Shown: in pieces, positions 34,265-47,161 of the stretch
Layout of the letters: every line of letters begins with the position of its first letter
Position numbering within the stretch: the first letter of the stretch is position 1
DNA from: Orbilia blumenaviensis
Lineage: Eukaryota > Ascomycota > Orbiliomycetes > Orbiliales > Orbiliaceae
DNA: 64,000 bases
Direction of reading: 5' to 3'
NCBI GenBank assembly: GCA_036872755.1
Contig: JAVHNS010000008.1
Coordinates: 1,550,001-1,614,000, forward strand
The notes under the pieces: model-generated
Seen by the model: the letters and a program-made list of their open reading frames with translations, nothing else
Database searches by the model: none
What the model was told of the DNA's origin: nothing
Translations under genes and position numbers: made by a program

Positions 34265-37200
34265 CTAGTACGCCACTCTAGTTCTCATATCTGCAATTTT
34301 CCTTTCGACTTCCCGAATACTTCGATCAAGTTCCGCCGCAATCATTTGCTTTTTATCGTATGGTAGTAAAGCGAATCGTTCACATACTAGAAAAACCCCC
34401 CCACAATTTTTAGTAACGAGTTTCGTAGATGTAAACAATAAAACAAGAAGTAGAAAAAAGAACAAGGTAGTGGGTGGGAAACTTACGATCGCCATCGATA
34501 ACCCCCTTAACCGGCACGTAATAACTTCTATAAATCAAATGATCCCTACCCGCCAACGGCGCATCCTCAGTCCTCATATGTTGCTCCAACGTCTGGAAGA
34601 AATCCACATCTTCACGACTAATAAACGGCACCATGATACCAATAGTCCCCTGTAGACCACTCCAAACCACGCAATCCCTCCCACCGGCCACAAGATTCAC
34701 CTTCTGTATTGAAGTAGGTATATCCTGGGTGAAGAAGTGAGACATGAGGTTAACACGATTTGGGGCACCCTGGAGGTATGATTTCTCGTGAAGGAGGTAG
34801 CCGGAGGATGGGTCTTCGTCGGCTTCTTCCGATGCCTTGGGTGGGACGCGGACAACCCATAGGTTTCCGAATTTATCACCTCCAGCGACTGACTCATAAT
34901 CAAGCAGAGCAGTACAGGTTGTCCAACGTGGAACCATGTCGTCTGCGAAGGGAATGAGTTTGTTCTCCTGTTGTTTGTAGACAACATATGTAACGGACTC
35001 TTGAATGTCTGAGACTATGATACGGTTGTTCTGGGTTGTAAGGCCGGTGATTAGATTCGGTGCGACGGTGGCCTGCGTCTTTCGGAGCAACTGCTTCATC
35101 CCTAGGTCGTAGATCCTGAGGTCTTGTCCTATACCCGCCAGAAGACGACCGTGGAATGCCGCAAATGCCAGTGGGGCGTACTCTAACTTGGTCTTGTGGA
35201 TAAATTGCAGGGTTTTGCCGCCGTCAGAGAGACGGTAGACTTGTGCGTAACCGCAGGATGAAGAGCGAGGGTTTAAGACCAGGTCTTTTGCCGTACCGAC
35301 GACGAGGAAGTGTTCGTCGTCCTGGCTGGAGAACGGAACAACGGCAACAGAGAGAGCGGCCTCGTTTTCACCGAGATCGATCTTGTGGGTTACTTCCTTG
35401 TTTATGGGGTCTACTACTTCGACGCAAGATGCCCAATGACCCTCACCTCGTGGATAACCGAATTCCGACGGCGGCAGTTCCGTAGCATCCCCGTTCTGGG
35501 CTTTGGCGATAAGGTTATTGCGAGACTCCGGGGATAGAGTGTCTGCGTCTGAGGAGACGACGTAGAAGTAGGGCGCTGTTGGGTGCTTTGCCATCTTCCT
35601 GGGCGTGTAGCTCAGTGGAACCGATTCCTGCTGGAGGTTTTCACTAATTTTCTCAACCGTGAATATCCGTAGGTTGTTTCCCTGGATGCCGACCATGCCC
35701 TCCGGGCATTGTTCACTGGAGAAGGTCCAGCCGTATGCCAGCGGGTAGTAAGACAGCGGGGTGAGGAGGTATTGGCCTGAGCCGTTGGTGTATCCGAGCC
35801 ATGGTTTTGAACTCAAAGCCAGAATAGCAGTAGTACCGGCCGCAGAGACGCTGAAGAGTTTAACCGGCTGTGGCCCCAAGAAGCGGGTCCTGGTGTCTGT
35901 GAGTTCACCAGTAATGGTGTCAAGGACCGTTCGAAGGTATACACCGGAGTAGAGACCGATGTGAAGGAACAATGTGGTACGTTGCGACTCGCCACCAGCT
36001 GAGTCGGGCATCGACATTATCCTCAGCGCTGTAGGCGCGGAGGTTAAGGCCTGTACTGACTTAGACTCCAGAGTCGAGTCAGGGTCCAAGGAGAGGATCC
36101 TGACGGTGCTGTCGTCGCAACCGACAGCCAGAAAAGAGCTTCTCACTTTCCCTTCAGGTACATCGCCGAGCGACAAGCATGTAACAGTACCCGACATCTC
36201 TTTCTTATCCTCGTATTCTGCGAGTTGCCCGTCCGAATCTAATTCAAAGTAAACGATCTCGCCACTAGATAGTGCGATCGCGACCTGACGAGAATTCGTA
36301 GAAGCAGCTACAATAGATCGATGCTGAGGCGCAGGCCATTCATTTACCCTCCTATCAGCGCGGATATGTCGGATACCCTTTGGGTGGACTTGTAATAGTC
36401 CATCATCTCCCAACTGTTGGACGGCTAGAGTGGGCGCAGATGACAAAAACCCAGTATCTGTTACCTCTTCCACAGTTTCACCAATGCTCAAAACCAACGT
36501 GCCATTTGTAAACGATAATACTATATATGCGTCATACTCATCCTGACTTGTTAGTTTCGTGGTCCACACGGCGACAGGGCCACCAGGAAGTTCAGAAGAT
36601 ACTATTTCTGAGACTTCGAGGCCATGTTTTAGTGTTCTGAAGGAAGACCGGGCATTGGATCCGCATATTGTGTAGATTTGAGGTGCATCATCGCCTGTTA
36701 GGTTTGCGACCTGGCAGTCAAGAAGCGGGTTCATGCTGTCTACGCTCTCCATAAGAGCTAGATTCTCTGCTAATCGGGGCGAAAAATATGCAGCGTTGAT
36801 TTCGTCTTCCGACGTAAACTCTGTCTCATTATCATCATCGCCAAGTTTCTCGAACTGGTAGAAGTGACTATAGTAAGGTTAGCGGCGATATTCTATGACC
36901 CATCGTAGAAGAAATGGAAAAAAAAACTTACTGATTGCCGTTCTCACTCGCAACGAAAAGGAAACCACTCTTCAAAATGCACAAACTAGTTGCAATTGGT
37001 ACTGTATCAAAGTATTTTATCCTGAGCCTTACGACCGAGTTTTCGTCGAAATCCAGCCCAACCTTGAACAAATCGCCATCTTCGCTCTGCAGTAGGAAGA
37101 AGAATGCACCTCTCATCTTGTGCATGACACCGCATGTGATAAATCGCTTTCGGTTGGGGTCTTCACAGGCGCCACGCCTCCTTGGGATAGGAACTCTCAT

Positions 37201-38388
37201 CTCCGGCTGATTCATATGGCGATATGTAACCGCATCTTCAGAGCAGACTAAAACACCAGATGGGCCGTCGCTGCCTCCCGGCACGTGGAGCAAGAAGTTT
37301 GATGATCTCTCCACCGGCTCCGACCATTTCCTCACAACGTGATTCAGGCCAAGATCCAATTCGTAGTATGTTAGGTATTTTTCTGCTTCTCTATAGGCCT
37401 CGCCAGTCGGGTCCTGGTCTGTTTCGGAATAGTCCATCTCAAGAACCGCAAATATTGGATTTTCGTACCCAACATCCAGGGCGCATAGCGCAAACACCAG
37501 ACAATGAGGTTTATGCGCCTCTAGTGGCGACGAGATTGTAAGCTCTGCTTGTGCATTTCTGTTCAAGACGTAAACAAGCTTGTTTTTCTCCACCGATGCA
37601 ATGAGACATGCTCTTCCTCTTGGGTCGCAGGCGAGGTACTGGCCAGGAACCACACGGCGAACACCAGACTTTCCAAATGTCTCAAGATGCAGTCGTTTGA
37701 ATTTATTCTGAGCGGGTATGTATTCCAGGATGGTAATGCGGCCGGAGTCGGAACCAATTATAATATAGTCTGTTGTTCAAATATTAAGATCATTAGCCCA
37801 CAGTTCATCATCTCAACATACACAACTAACTCCCACTTTTATCTCTCCCCAGAGCCACAGGCACGCGATAGCCCCCCGATCCTTACATTTACACCTTCAT
37901 TCGAAAAGCTCGAAAGCGCCAGTCCACACGCGTGGGCGAGGAGGAACGAAGGGATTCTTTTTCAGGCCGGACTTTCTCCTTAAAAGAAATCACTAAATAC
38001 TCTTTGACTGTGGAAAATACGATACAAACGAAAAATATAGAAAGAAGGGAAGCTTGCCTCCAAGGGGAGGCAGAGCTACGACATACCTTTTCCACTTCCT
38101 GCCAGCCTGAACGCGGCCAGACATCGAATGATACCGAAAACATCGTGAGTGAGGATAGTATTGACCTTGCCGACATTGGGATCGGGACGGAGGAGGGACA
38201 GCCGGGAGCCCGAGGCAACTACAATCTCTTGGAGCTTCTGGCCGGAGAATTGGCCAAGGATAGCCTGGGTGATGACAGTAGGTTGCTGAATTGTCAGCGA
38301 GTAGAGGAAGAAGTTCGAGGTCGTCGCCTGCGATGTATTAGTCTCAAGACAACCTATTACAGAAGGACAGGGCGGTGATAAGTACCAT
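34265..38388 (-). CDS. RSE1: pre-mRNA splicing factor RSE1 (SF3B3/SAP130)
   Basis: Six exons counting an ATG-only first exon: 38388-38386, 38327-38087, 37769-36932, 36867-34487, 34386-34265, the first joined across GTACTT...GCAG (minus; 3585 nt, 1194 aa). RSE1 is the triple beta-propeller scaffold of the U2 snRNP SF3b complex and shares its fold with DDB1 and CPSF160. Conserved blocks include [86 protein letters not shown], a C-terminal CPSF_A domain ([24 protein letters not shown]) and the ending [22 protein letters not shown]. The ATG at 38388 has a perfect AAACCATGG context and is followed at once by the 5' splice site. Divergent from PSD1. Confidence 0.94.
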
Positions 38389-38762
38389 GGTTTAGTTCAC
38401 TTGTTATGTCGAACAGTATCCGAGGTATTCGTGAAACTTTTCGTTATGGACAGAGTGATGGCGACGACGAGCTAGATTGGAAGATGTCGTCTCTCGTGAT
38501 TCGTTCTTGCGGTTCGTTAACTTTTTCGCCAAAAGGTCGCGTCGGGTTATGTCCGAGTAGTGATGGGCTTAACCCCGACCAGGCCTTCAACATACGCTAA
38601 AAGTGGGCCCTGTCCCGTTCAGAAATTCAATGTATCATGACGTCGAATGCAAACGACCAGGTCGCATATCCTCTGTTATAAACAAGCTCGAAGTAAAAAG
38701 GGCTTGCCATAATCTATTTATTGAGGCCAATGGAATTTTCGACTTCATAGACAACCATCACC
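38389..38762. promoter_or_regulatory. bidirectional promoter, RSE1 / PSD1
   Basis: The two divergent start codons are 374 bp apart, so both promoters lie here or in the RSE1 first intron. Short ORFs on the plus strand in this segment look incidental. Confidence 0.55.
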
Positions 38763-40427
38763 ATGCAGCAGGCTTCAAGACTTGTTCAACGGCACGCGGG
38801 CAGTGGGGCACGAGCCAGAACCTGCATTCACCTCTACCGCAATGCTACCTGCCGGCCGATACCTCGCAATAACAGTTACGACCGAGTCAGCCAGAAGTTA
38901 CACTTTTCTTCTTCGTCATCCTCAGACCCTAAGAGGCCGTTTTTTCAAAGGTTAAAAATAGCATGGAACGAAACGCCGATAAAATGGACGCCGATACCAG
39001 TGGGCCTGGGTATTGCATATCTGGGTTTCAAGCACTACTCCACGGTTATGGACCGTGAAAGAAGGATAGCTGAAGAAGATGGCAAATACGACCCTAATGA
39101 CCCTGATAAGAAGAAAAGAGTACGGCCAACTGGACCTTGGTAAGCTATCAAAGTTTCTTGTGCTGAAGTTCAAATTATATACTAACGTAATATATCAGGC
39201 AAGTCCAGATTCTGTCGACTCTTCCTCTAAAGGCGCTGTCTCGTCTTTGGGGTAAATTCAATGAAATCCCCCTGCCAGTCATGTTTCGCCCATTCGGTTT
39301 CAAACTTTACGCCTTTATCTTTGGCGTCAACATATCTGAAGCCAAGAACCAGGATCTAACGTCCTACCGGAACCTTGCCGAGTTCTTCTACAGAGAGATT
39401 GATCCTGCCGCCCGGCCGATCGACAAATCTTCGGCTGTTGTATCGCCGTCAGATGGGAAAGTATTAATGGTGGGCGAGGTCAGGGAGGGTGGGAGAGTCG
39501 AAAATGTGAAGGGAATGACGTATAGTCTCGATGCATTGCTGAGTGGGCATGGGGAAACCAAGACATCAAGCAATCCATCTTCACCGGCTGTACTATTTGG
39601 ACAAGCAGACAAGGGAACTACAGAGGCCACAGCACCCGGTGGGCAGGTCGTAGACAGTCATGAAGAATTTGCGAGAATGAACGGGATATCATATACTGTT
39701 GGTGAGCTGTTCTCTGGAACGGAAGACCATAAAGATGCAAAGGCGGAGGACCAGTCGCTGCCATCTGGAGAGAAGGGCGATGTGGCAGCTGTCGTAGGTA
39801 CGAAGGGCACGAGTTGGTTCAGAAACCAGTTCGAAGGGCCTAAACGATTATACTTCGCCGTCATCTATCTTGCGCCCGGCGATTACCACAGGTTTCACTC
39901 GCCGACAGAATGGGTAGTTGAGACTAGGAGGCATTTCGCAGGTTCGTACGCTACCATTGAACTTGATTACGTTGATTAATTTACTAAATATAATAAAAGG
40001 CGAACTCTTCTCTGTCTCCCCTTATTTACAGGCACTGCTTCCATCCTTATTTATTCTTAACGAGCGTGTCGTTCTCCTCGGCCGCTGGAAGCATGGATTC
40101 TTCTCAATGACACCCGTCGGTGCCACCAACGTTGGCAGTATTGTCCTAAATTTCGACAGGGAACTACGCACAAATAGTTTGACCAAGGACACAAAGGCGG
40201 ATACTCTTGAAGGGCACGGATACGCAGAGGCACACTATCAACTCGCGTCGAAGTTGCTTTCTGGTCACCCTCTAAGGAGAGGAGAGGAGATGGGAGGTTT
40301 TAGACTTGGAAGTACCATTGTCTTAGTCTTTGAAGCCCCGGAAAGGAGTGATGGGAAGGGGTTTAGATGGACTGTAAAACAGGGGAAGACAGTCAGGATG
40401 GGAGAGCCGCTCGGACTTGTGGAATAA
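38763..40427 (+). CDS. PSD1: phosphatidylserine decarboxylase proenzyme 1, mitochondrial
   Basis: Three exons: 38763-39139, 39199-39941, 40000-40427 (1548 nt, 515 aa). Psd1 converts phosphatidylserine to phosphatidylethanolamine at the mitochondrial inner membrane. The N-terminus is Arg-rich and amphipathic (ASRLVQRHAGSGARART), followed by a Ser-rich segment and one membrane span (WTPIPVGLGIAYLGF, about residues 75-92). Catalytic core: YRNLAEFFYREIDPAARPI, VSPSDGKVL (Asp of the triad), APGDYHRFHSP (His) and the LGST self-cleavage site at about 476-479, where Ser478 becomes the pyruvoyl group of the alpha chain. Between SPSDGKVL and the YFAVIYLAPGDYH block lies a roughly 100-residue low-complexity insert typical of fungal Psd1. 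Intron phases 2 and 1 close. Confidence 0.95.
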
Positions 40428-43400
40428 CCAACGGTCTCCATATTCAATCGTATGACTCCATGTAGATATGTACTTTTACGCTATGTTTGACGTTTATGAG
40501 GCTGCATTCCATCTTTTAAGTCCAGTACAAGAGGGGGTTGAGATGTGTCAACAGATAAATTACGCTGTTCAATCACGGAAGCGAGCTATACCTAGGTATA
40601 GACTGAGAGCGTACTCAAAGATCGTTGATACGATGAGGATTCATATTGTCTATTATCCATAAAGTCCTTTGTCGATGATAAACCACCGAGATGATGATGA
40701 CTTCGGGATATCCAGCTCAAGATAAGTTCAGCGGAAAAAGAACAGACCGAGCGAGGCACAAGACGTCAGACGTTGCCGGGCCATACCATGAAAGCACATA
40801 TAGGATAAGAGCTGGGGGGTTTATGGGGGAAAGCACTGAGATAAGTTTGGTATTTGCCTTATATTAATTCGAGAGATTAGATACATTAATGCATTTTGTG
40901 TCGTTGAAATCAGGCGTGTAGAGGTTGAAGGGAACTGGAGGATAAAAGAGTTTGCATGTCTAGATCGAGGATGTGGTTGAGGGTTCGGGCTTTTTTGTGA
41001 CACGGCAAATTTGATAGCGCATGCCAAGACAAGGCTTGAAATATCACACCAACCAACGCAAGACATCCTGCATGACATGTGCATATGTGCGAGCGTTTTT
41101 GCCGGACGAGAACCGGTTTCAATTCAATTCAATCTTATCTACCAGATTGAGACCATGGGATGATATCTTATAAACTTATCCATAGAAGGGACTAATTGGC
41201 TTATTAAACGGCAAATTACCTCCTCGTCTGTTGCCCGCGAGTTAGCTGCCACGGATCAATTCGATATTCCAGCAGTTGGTTAATATAAATTAGCGCATTC
41301 CCTAAACGACCGAGACACTTATATGCGGTAGAAGTACATATTTTAGGAGACGAGAGGCTATAATATAAAGACCAGGTATACTGAAGGAATGGTACCAATA
41401 AAGGTATTGTCACGGTTTATTAATTTCATTTCAAAATACCCATTTGGAGGGATAAAAGAGCACCAAAAATTTGATAGCATAGCTTAATCATCATGGTACT
41501 AAAGGTGGATACAACCTCGCGCACGCGCATATGAATATTCTCTAAGATTGGCGACAGTAAGGACACAATGTATATACAAAGCAAGCTGAAATGTTCGAAA
41601 GTATATATATAGCCTTGGAGCATACGAAGCTTCGGTAGCAAGGTACATAGGTGAAATATATATAACTCGAAACCCAAGAGTCACCAGAGCTACCACTAGA
41701 CCAGGAGATCACTAACAGATTCCTTGTCTGATATTGGCGTATATAGGGTGAAAATTAGGGTGAAACGACGAGCAAGCAAACAATTTGTCTGATTGTCCAT
41801 GCACATTCCACCCGCTGCAGCGTCAAGAGCTTTTGTGTGACCATGAGTTCCAATATTGACAAGGCTGTGTCTGTCACACTGAAAATGCGTATTTTCAATG
41901 TTACGCCTTGATGCAAGCAACCGTTTTGTCTAAATTGAGAAGTCATACTGCCCAATTACATTCGGTCAAAATTTATTAACTGTTTAGCAACCGCGGTAAA
42001 TCATTTTCCTCAATGATCTTTGAGATCCTTCAAATTCCCGCCGTTATAGTTTCAACACTGGCATACTGAATATGGTTTTTGGGTTTGATAATGGTATTGC
42101 ACTGTTGGACTATGGGCAGACATGAGGCATGAAGGGCGATATATGCAGAAATATAAAAATGAGGTCCAAAAGTTTTGCTAGGATTACTCGGGTATTCGAG
42201 TAGCACTTACCACTTCTGTATCCCCGCCGCCCCAGCGATAAGGCCCTTGCGTCGGTATACAGTCGACCATTCCCTTCCAAGATTAATTACTTTCCAAATG
42301 GACCCGTAGTAAGTATTCTCGACCGGGGTTTGTGTTGTCAGTGAAGAGTGACCATGTCCGAGATCCACTTTCAGAGCCGCAGCTAGCCCGAACAGGCGAT
42401 AATGGTGATTGTCAGTCGATGGGCGTTTTTGCATTGTCGGTTCTCCCTTCCGCGACGGGAGGTGTCATGTATGTACATGTACTTTTCTTCTTGAATCTTA
42501 TAATTAGTTATAATCGACTGAGGTTGGACAGATAGAATAGGTGACCATGATGCTGACATGAAAGACGTAGATGGATGTAATTGCCATGTAATGTACTAGT
42601 ATACTTTTGTCCCTCGACACTGCATTTCGCATTCCTGGTCTGGTTGCATTTCTCGGCAGCCAATGCAATTAGAAAGAATTAAAAAATAGAAAAGTAGAAA
42701 AATAGAAGAAATATGGGGAACATTCAACAGGCGCTCCGGCGGATTTCCTCCTTCTGGGACATCCCGGCTGGTGGATCCATGGAGCGCAGGGGCAGATCAG
42801 AGACGGCATCAAACATGGCCAACCATTATAACGGGCCACAGCAATGAAGTAGTTAAGTGCTTAAGTGGTTATCTCTCAGATACATAAGTAATTGAGTACT
42901 TACGTACTTGGATGGTGAGTGCACTTTGTAAATAGCATTATATTAATATCGCATGCATCGATACCGTCGGTGCAGTCACAGTCTGATCCGATAAACTCCA
43001 GCCCAGCCCAGTCCAATCCATGATCGATCGAGTGCAGTGCAGTGCAGTCGGCCAGTCGGTCAGTCGGCCAGCGTTATAATTAATTTAGTCTGAATCAACC
43101 AGAGCTCCTGGGCAGGGCAGCACAGCGCATCTTGGCTATGGGCATGACCACGAGACGCATTGACCGCGCGAGTTCAAGATATGCATGTATGAGAAGAGAA
43201 AGAAGAAGTCGCCTGGTACTGTCTGATTGGGAAATTTAAGTTAGTGTGCGTGTATCGAGCGACAGGCCTCGTCTTGAATCGAACTCACTTTACTCTCACT
43301 TCGATTGCAATAATATAGTAAGTATTGAACGGATCTAATTGAATTTTCGAGTGATTCGATTTGAAGGCTGTGCTGTTCTCCCGTCTTATTCAATTTCGAA

Positions 43401-44965
43401 TTTCCTCCTTTCGCCGGCGGGGCCCCCGAAAATAAAAAAGAAAGAGAGAATTAAATTTAAAACAGAAAAATTTTTTTCCTATCATATTTTATTCTTTTTT
43501 TCTTTTATCTGGGTCGACTGAGCTAAAGTCCCAAGATACTTATATAATATACTGGAGTAACTAGTGTGGGCTAGTAAGAAGACGATTCGAAGAAGAAGAA
43601 GAAGAGGAGGAAGAAGCAGAAGTGGTAGTTACGTTACTTGCCATCATCACGAGGAAGAAACCCCATCCACAATCAGAATCAATTAAAATTGCATCCAACA
43701 GGCCTCGTCAACCCTCCTTCTCTTCCTCATCATCATCATCACCATCATCACCCTCTTTCTCATCACCATCATCCTCGACACCTCTCGGATTTCTTCCCTT
43801 CAACTAATAAAAAAAACCGGACTAAACTAAAACCAAAACATATCCTCCCTTCTCTCACTCTCATTATCACGTTCACCAATACTGCTGGTCAATTAGTACT
43901 AAACAAACATCTCCAACATTTCTCTGTTTGGTCAGTCAGTCGAGTCGTCAACGCTTTTGCAGGCCCTCCTCTCGTTAGTGGGATACCCACAACCTAACTG
44001 GGTGATTGCGATCACATTCGATTTGATTGATCGATTGATTACTCCTACCAATTCGATCTCCATCTCTCGACATCATCTATCTATCCATACTCATCTATCC
44101 ACCGTCTTCCATTCCTCGACCCTCGCTCGAGCCGTTTTCTTCTTCTTCCCGCTTCGATCCCTCCCAGGATTGGCCCTCTGCCTACCTATCGGTTTACCGC
44201 TACTTCCAACCTACCTGCTACCTGTACCGCTACGACCGCCTTGCCCCCCGGACACACACACAGCCAGACGCATAACCAGCCGCTAGGAACGCTGTCAGCA
44301 CTTGAGATTCCGGAGTCGCTCAGATAATATCCCTCCCCAGTCAAGCTCAGAATTGACTCCACGTTGCATCAAATTGACGGGAATTGAGCTGCTGTCGCTC
44401 TGCATGCTACCGTCGCCATCGTCGTTGTAGTAGCAGGTCTGCCAGACTCTCCAACAACGATCTCTCTCCCTCTCCCTCTCTCTCTCTCCCTGTCCTCCTG
44501 TCTCTCTGTGTGTGAGTGGGTGTGTGTGGATGTGCATGGCTGTACCTGTACCTGTACATGCACATGTGCAGTGTCCCTCCGGAGTTTCGGTGTAGACAGT
44601 CCAGTCCGGTTCAGATCTAATCAGTTACGTTGCTTGGTTGCTCTTCCTCGAACTGTTCTGTTCAACGAACACACGACACACAGCCCTTTTGATTCCCACC
44701 AGTCGACTTATTTCTTAATTCCACATCTCCCATCCTACATCCTTAAAACCTAACCATCTTCCCATTTCTGCCGGCCTCGTCGAGGCTCTTCCTCTTCAAC
44801 AGGCTACCTTTCATACATTCGTTCTCTTGAAACTCAATTTCTCAGTAGCTTTCCCGCTTTTTTTCTTCTCTTTCTTCTCCAACATTGCATCGACGGTTCA
44901 AAATACCCTCAACAACCAGTATCCCTGTGCTCACAAACAACACTCCCCCATCGCCATCTCCAGCC
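40428..44965. other. 4.5 kb gene-poor region and probable long 5' leader
   Basis: No gene is supported. It contains a perfect TATACCTAGGTATA palindrome (40587-40600), a patch of GTGCAGTGCAGTGCAG and CAGTCGG repeats (about 43030-43075), (GAA)n at 43586-43617 and (CAT)n at 43727-43773. A (CT)n/(GT)n tract runs 44460-44530. The last 1 kb is pyrimidine-rich and may be the leader of the F-box-like gene. Small frames have no ATG or motif. Confidence 0.5.
44460..44530. repeat. CT/GT-rich simple repeat
   Basis: A run of TCTCTC/CCTCTC units passing into TGTGTG, in the probable leader of the F-box-like gene. Confidence 0.8.
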
Positions 44966-45750
44966 ATGGACTCCGACGTCGAAATGGATCTCGACGTTTC
45001 GACGCCATCATCCTCCACCACCGATCTCACAATACCACCTCTCGGTCTTTCTCCATCTTCACATAAATCCCACCATATAGATCTCCCTCCCGAGATAATA
45101 CTCGAAATTCTCTCCCTCTGCGCCTGGGAAGACCAAGACGTCTTCCGGCATGTATCCGATCTCTGGTACTCTTACATTTCGAAAGCACTCCGTCGCACAC
45201 GATTCACATACCCGGATCCCTTAACCCCTCTCCCGACTACCCTATCGAAAGCTGCGAGATATACTTGCGGAACTCATAAACTCCTCCGCTCACTCACAAT
45301 GTCATACTTATGGACACGCCCCACCGATGAGTTAAGGCTAGATAAGCGCTCTGACGGGACTTGGTGGCCTGAAGGGAGTGTCACTGAGGAATGGCTATCT
45401 AAAACTTTCTTTTGGACGGAAAGTTGCACCGACCCACCGATGAAGGGAGTCAAAATTCGATTAAAGGGTTGTTACTGGAACAATCAAGAGGGCGATTTGG
45501 TCCTCCAGATGACGTGTTTTGCGGGGAATGGTGGGGAGGTTAGTGCTGCGGATGTTTGTTCAAGAATTAAGAGGCTTTTTACGGCGAGTTCCTTCCGGTA
45601 AGTCTTATCAAATGCTATCTATCTGTCTATTTTGTCCCGATCTTGCTAACCAATGATAGGAATGTCCTGGTTTACGATCTCGAGCTAAAGCTCGGGGACG
45701 ACGGCATACCGTATCTGGGTGGAAAGGCAGTATTGACGAAGAAGTCTTGA
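44966..45750 (+). CDS. F-box-like domain protein
   Basis: Two exons, 44966-45597 and 45660-45750 (723 nt, 240 aa). Residues ~35-75 resemble an F-box (IDLPPEIILEILSLCAWEDQDVFRHVSDLWYSYISKALRR): a Pro preceding a Leu/Ile-rich helix pattern, then a second helix. F-box proteins link substrates to SCF ubiquitin ligases through Skp1. The rest (WTRPTDELRLDKRSDGTWW, VKIRLKGCYWNNQEGDLVLQM, then VLVYDLELKLGDDG) looks like a small beta-rich domain I do not recognise. The N-terminal ~30 residues are acidic and Ser-rich. The start has a good context (CAGCCATGG). The intron at 45598-45659 has a GCTAAC branch point. It converges with the LysM gene, 212 bp from its stop. Confidence 0.75.
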
Positions 45751-45962
45751 TTAATTACTTTTTATTTTGGTTGCTTGGACATGGTTTTGGTTTCACATCT
45801 TTTTGGATTATTTATCACAGCTCGGCGTTAAATACGGACGGGAACGAAGTCATCAATTTATATGGCAACAGCGCAGGACATATGGAGTCAGTTGAAATTA
45901 CTCAATCTACAAAAACACCTCGGATACGCTCGAACGCCATGCCATCGTACCCGAAGACACGG

Positions 45963-47161
45963 TTACCGAAAGAATCCTTTCCGCAGACCCGCAGACCCGG
46001 TTCTACTCGGCATTGCCTTTCCAACTCTCACCTCTGAACTCATTCCCCCGTTTATAGCCTCCCACTTCTCATCAGCAACCCACTTCTCGACTGCCTTTTC
46101 AAGATCCCACCCGTTTTCATCAAGATACACCTTCGCTACATCATACTCCACACATTTAGTGCGAATCTGAAACCTTTTGAGTAAATTCCCTTCTTCGGAT
46201 TGCACCGGATTGGGCGAGAGTGATGGTCCATTATACTGGTCCCTAGGGATTAGAATATAACTTCGCCCGGCAATGAGCGAATCGGAGTATAGTCGATTAT
46301 GAGAACGTAACGAAATAGGCGGAATGGAGTACTGAAATGATATCGATATTATGGAATCGTTTGGCATCAGATAGTGTATTAATGAGTTGGTAGGATTGAT
46401 CGCTCTAGGTGCCTCGATGGAGTATGGCGGTGGCGACGAATATGTATTATCTAGCGTATACGGCGGTAGTTCTGATTTGATTTCAGTGTCGGTGTCTTGA
46501 TCTACTCGAGGGCGTTTTATAGGGCAGAACGGGCCTATCATGTTTTCGTTTTTTTTTTTTGTTTTTACCAGCGTCAGTACTCGAACATCATTTTGGATCC
46601 ATGGAGGTTTTTTTTATATTTTTTGGTTTGGCTTTTTTTTCTTTTTCTTAATTAGCGACCCTTGATTCCCCCTGTGCTTTATCGTTTTTCTTTCTTGTAG
46701 GAGTTCTTGATTTAGATGTAATTGTGCCTATGGCTTTTGTGCATATTTTTCTTTCTTTCCGTTTTTTTGTTTTTGTTTGGGGCCTCGTCTCCTCTCCGAA
46801 GTTGCTTAATGAGGTTGGATAGATTTCTTTGATACATACAGTATGTAATGAATCTCTGGTTTTTCTTTTGTTCATTTGATATATACGGTATCATGTTAGT
46901 GAGTAACTTGGTTATTTGCTGCTGCCGGTGTAAATCACACAAAAGTGGAGAGAAAAGACAAACCGAAATACATATGAAACAGACATAACGTCCGCAGCAC
47001 TCAGATTTATAATGTTCGATGGAAACAGACTTTTCTGACTTGTCATCAAAGGCGGGTTGCTTCTCATTTAAAACTAAGGTATCGGAGTGTGTGATCTTGT
47101 CGAGAAGGGTTTGGCAGGTTGAGCATGCAGTAAATGGGGGTGGGATGGTAGCTTGATACAT
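45963..47161 (-). CDS. intracellular LysM protein with N-terminal zinc ribbon and UBA-like end
   Basis: Three exons: 47161-46964, 46864-46840 (25 nt), 46534-45963 (minus; 795 nt, 264 aa). The ATG at 46541 lies in the last intron and is not the start. The N-terminus holds four C-x2-C or CC pairs: C13/C16, C55/C56, C61/C64, C75/C78, the last pair being created by splicing the microexon. This forms a probable zinc-binding treble-clef/ribbon. A LysM-like domain covers about 124-170 (LIHYLMPNDSIISISFQYSI through SYILIP), and a UBA/CUE-like helical segment follows (YDVAKVYLDENGWDLEKAVEKWV). This domain order recurs in uncharacterised ascomycete proteins. No signal peptide is seen, so unlike secreted LysM effectors it should act inside the cell, perhaps with ubiquitin or membranes. 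Confidence 0.75.

Noticed and set aside
41640..41715. tRNA-like box A (TGGTCTAGTGG) and a near box B on the minus strand
   Set aside because: The two boxes are only about 20 nt apart, no anticodon arm or acceptor stem can be drawn, and box B has an extra T; at most a decayed SINE fragment.
46541..46541. ATG at 46541 as start of the LysM protein
   Set aside because: It lies within the intron; upstream exons restore a conserved Cys-rich N-terminus and the C-x2-C pair.
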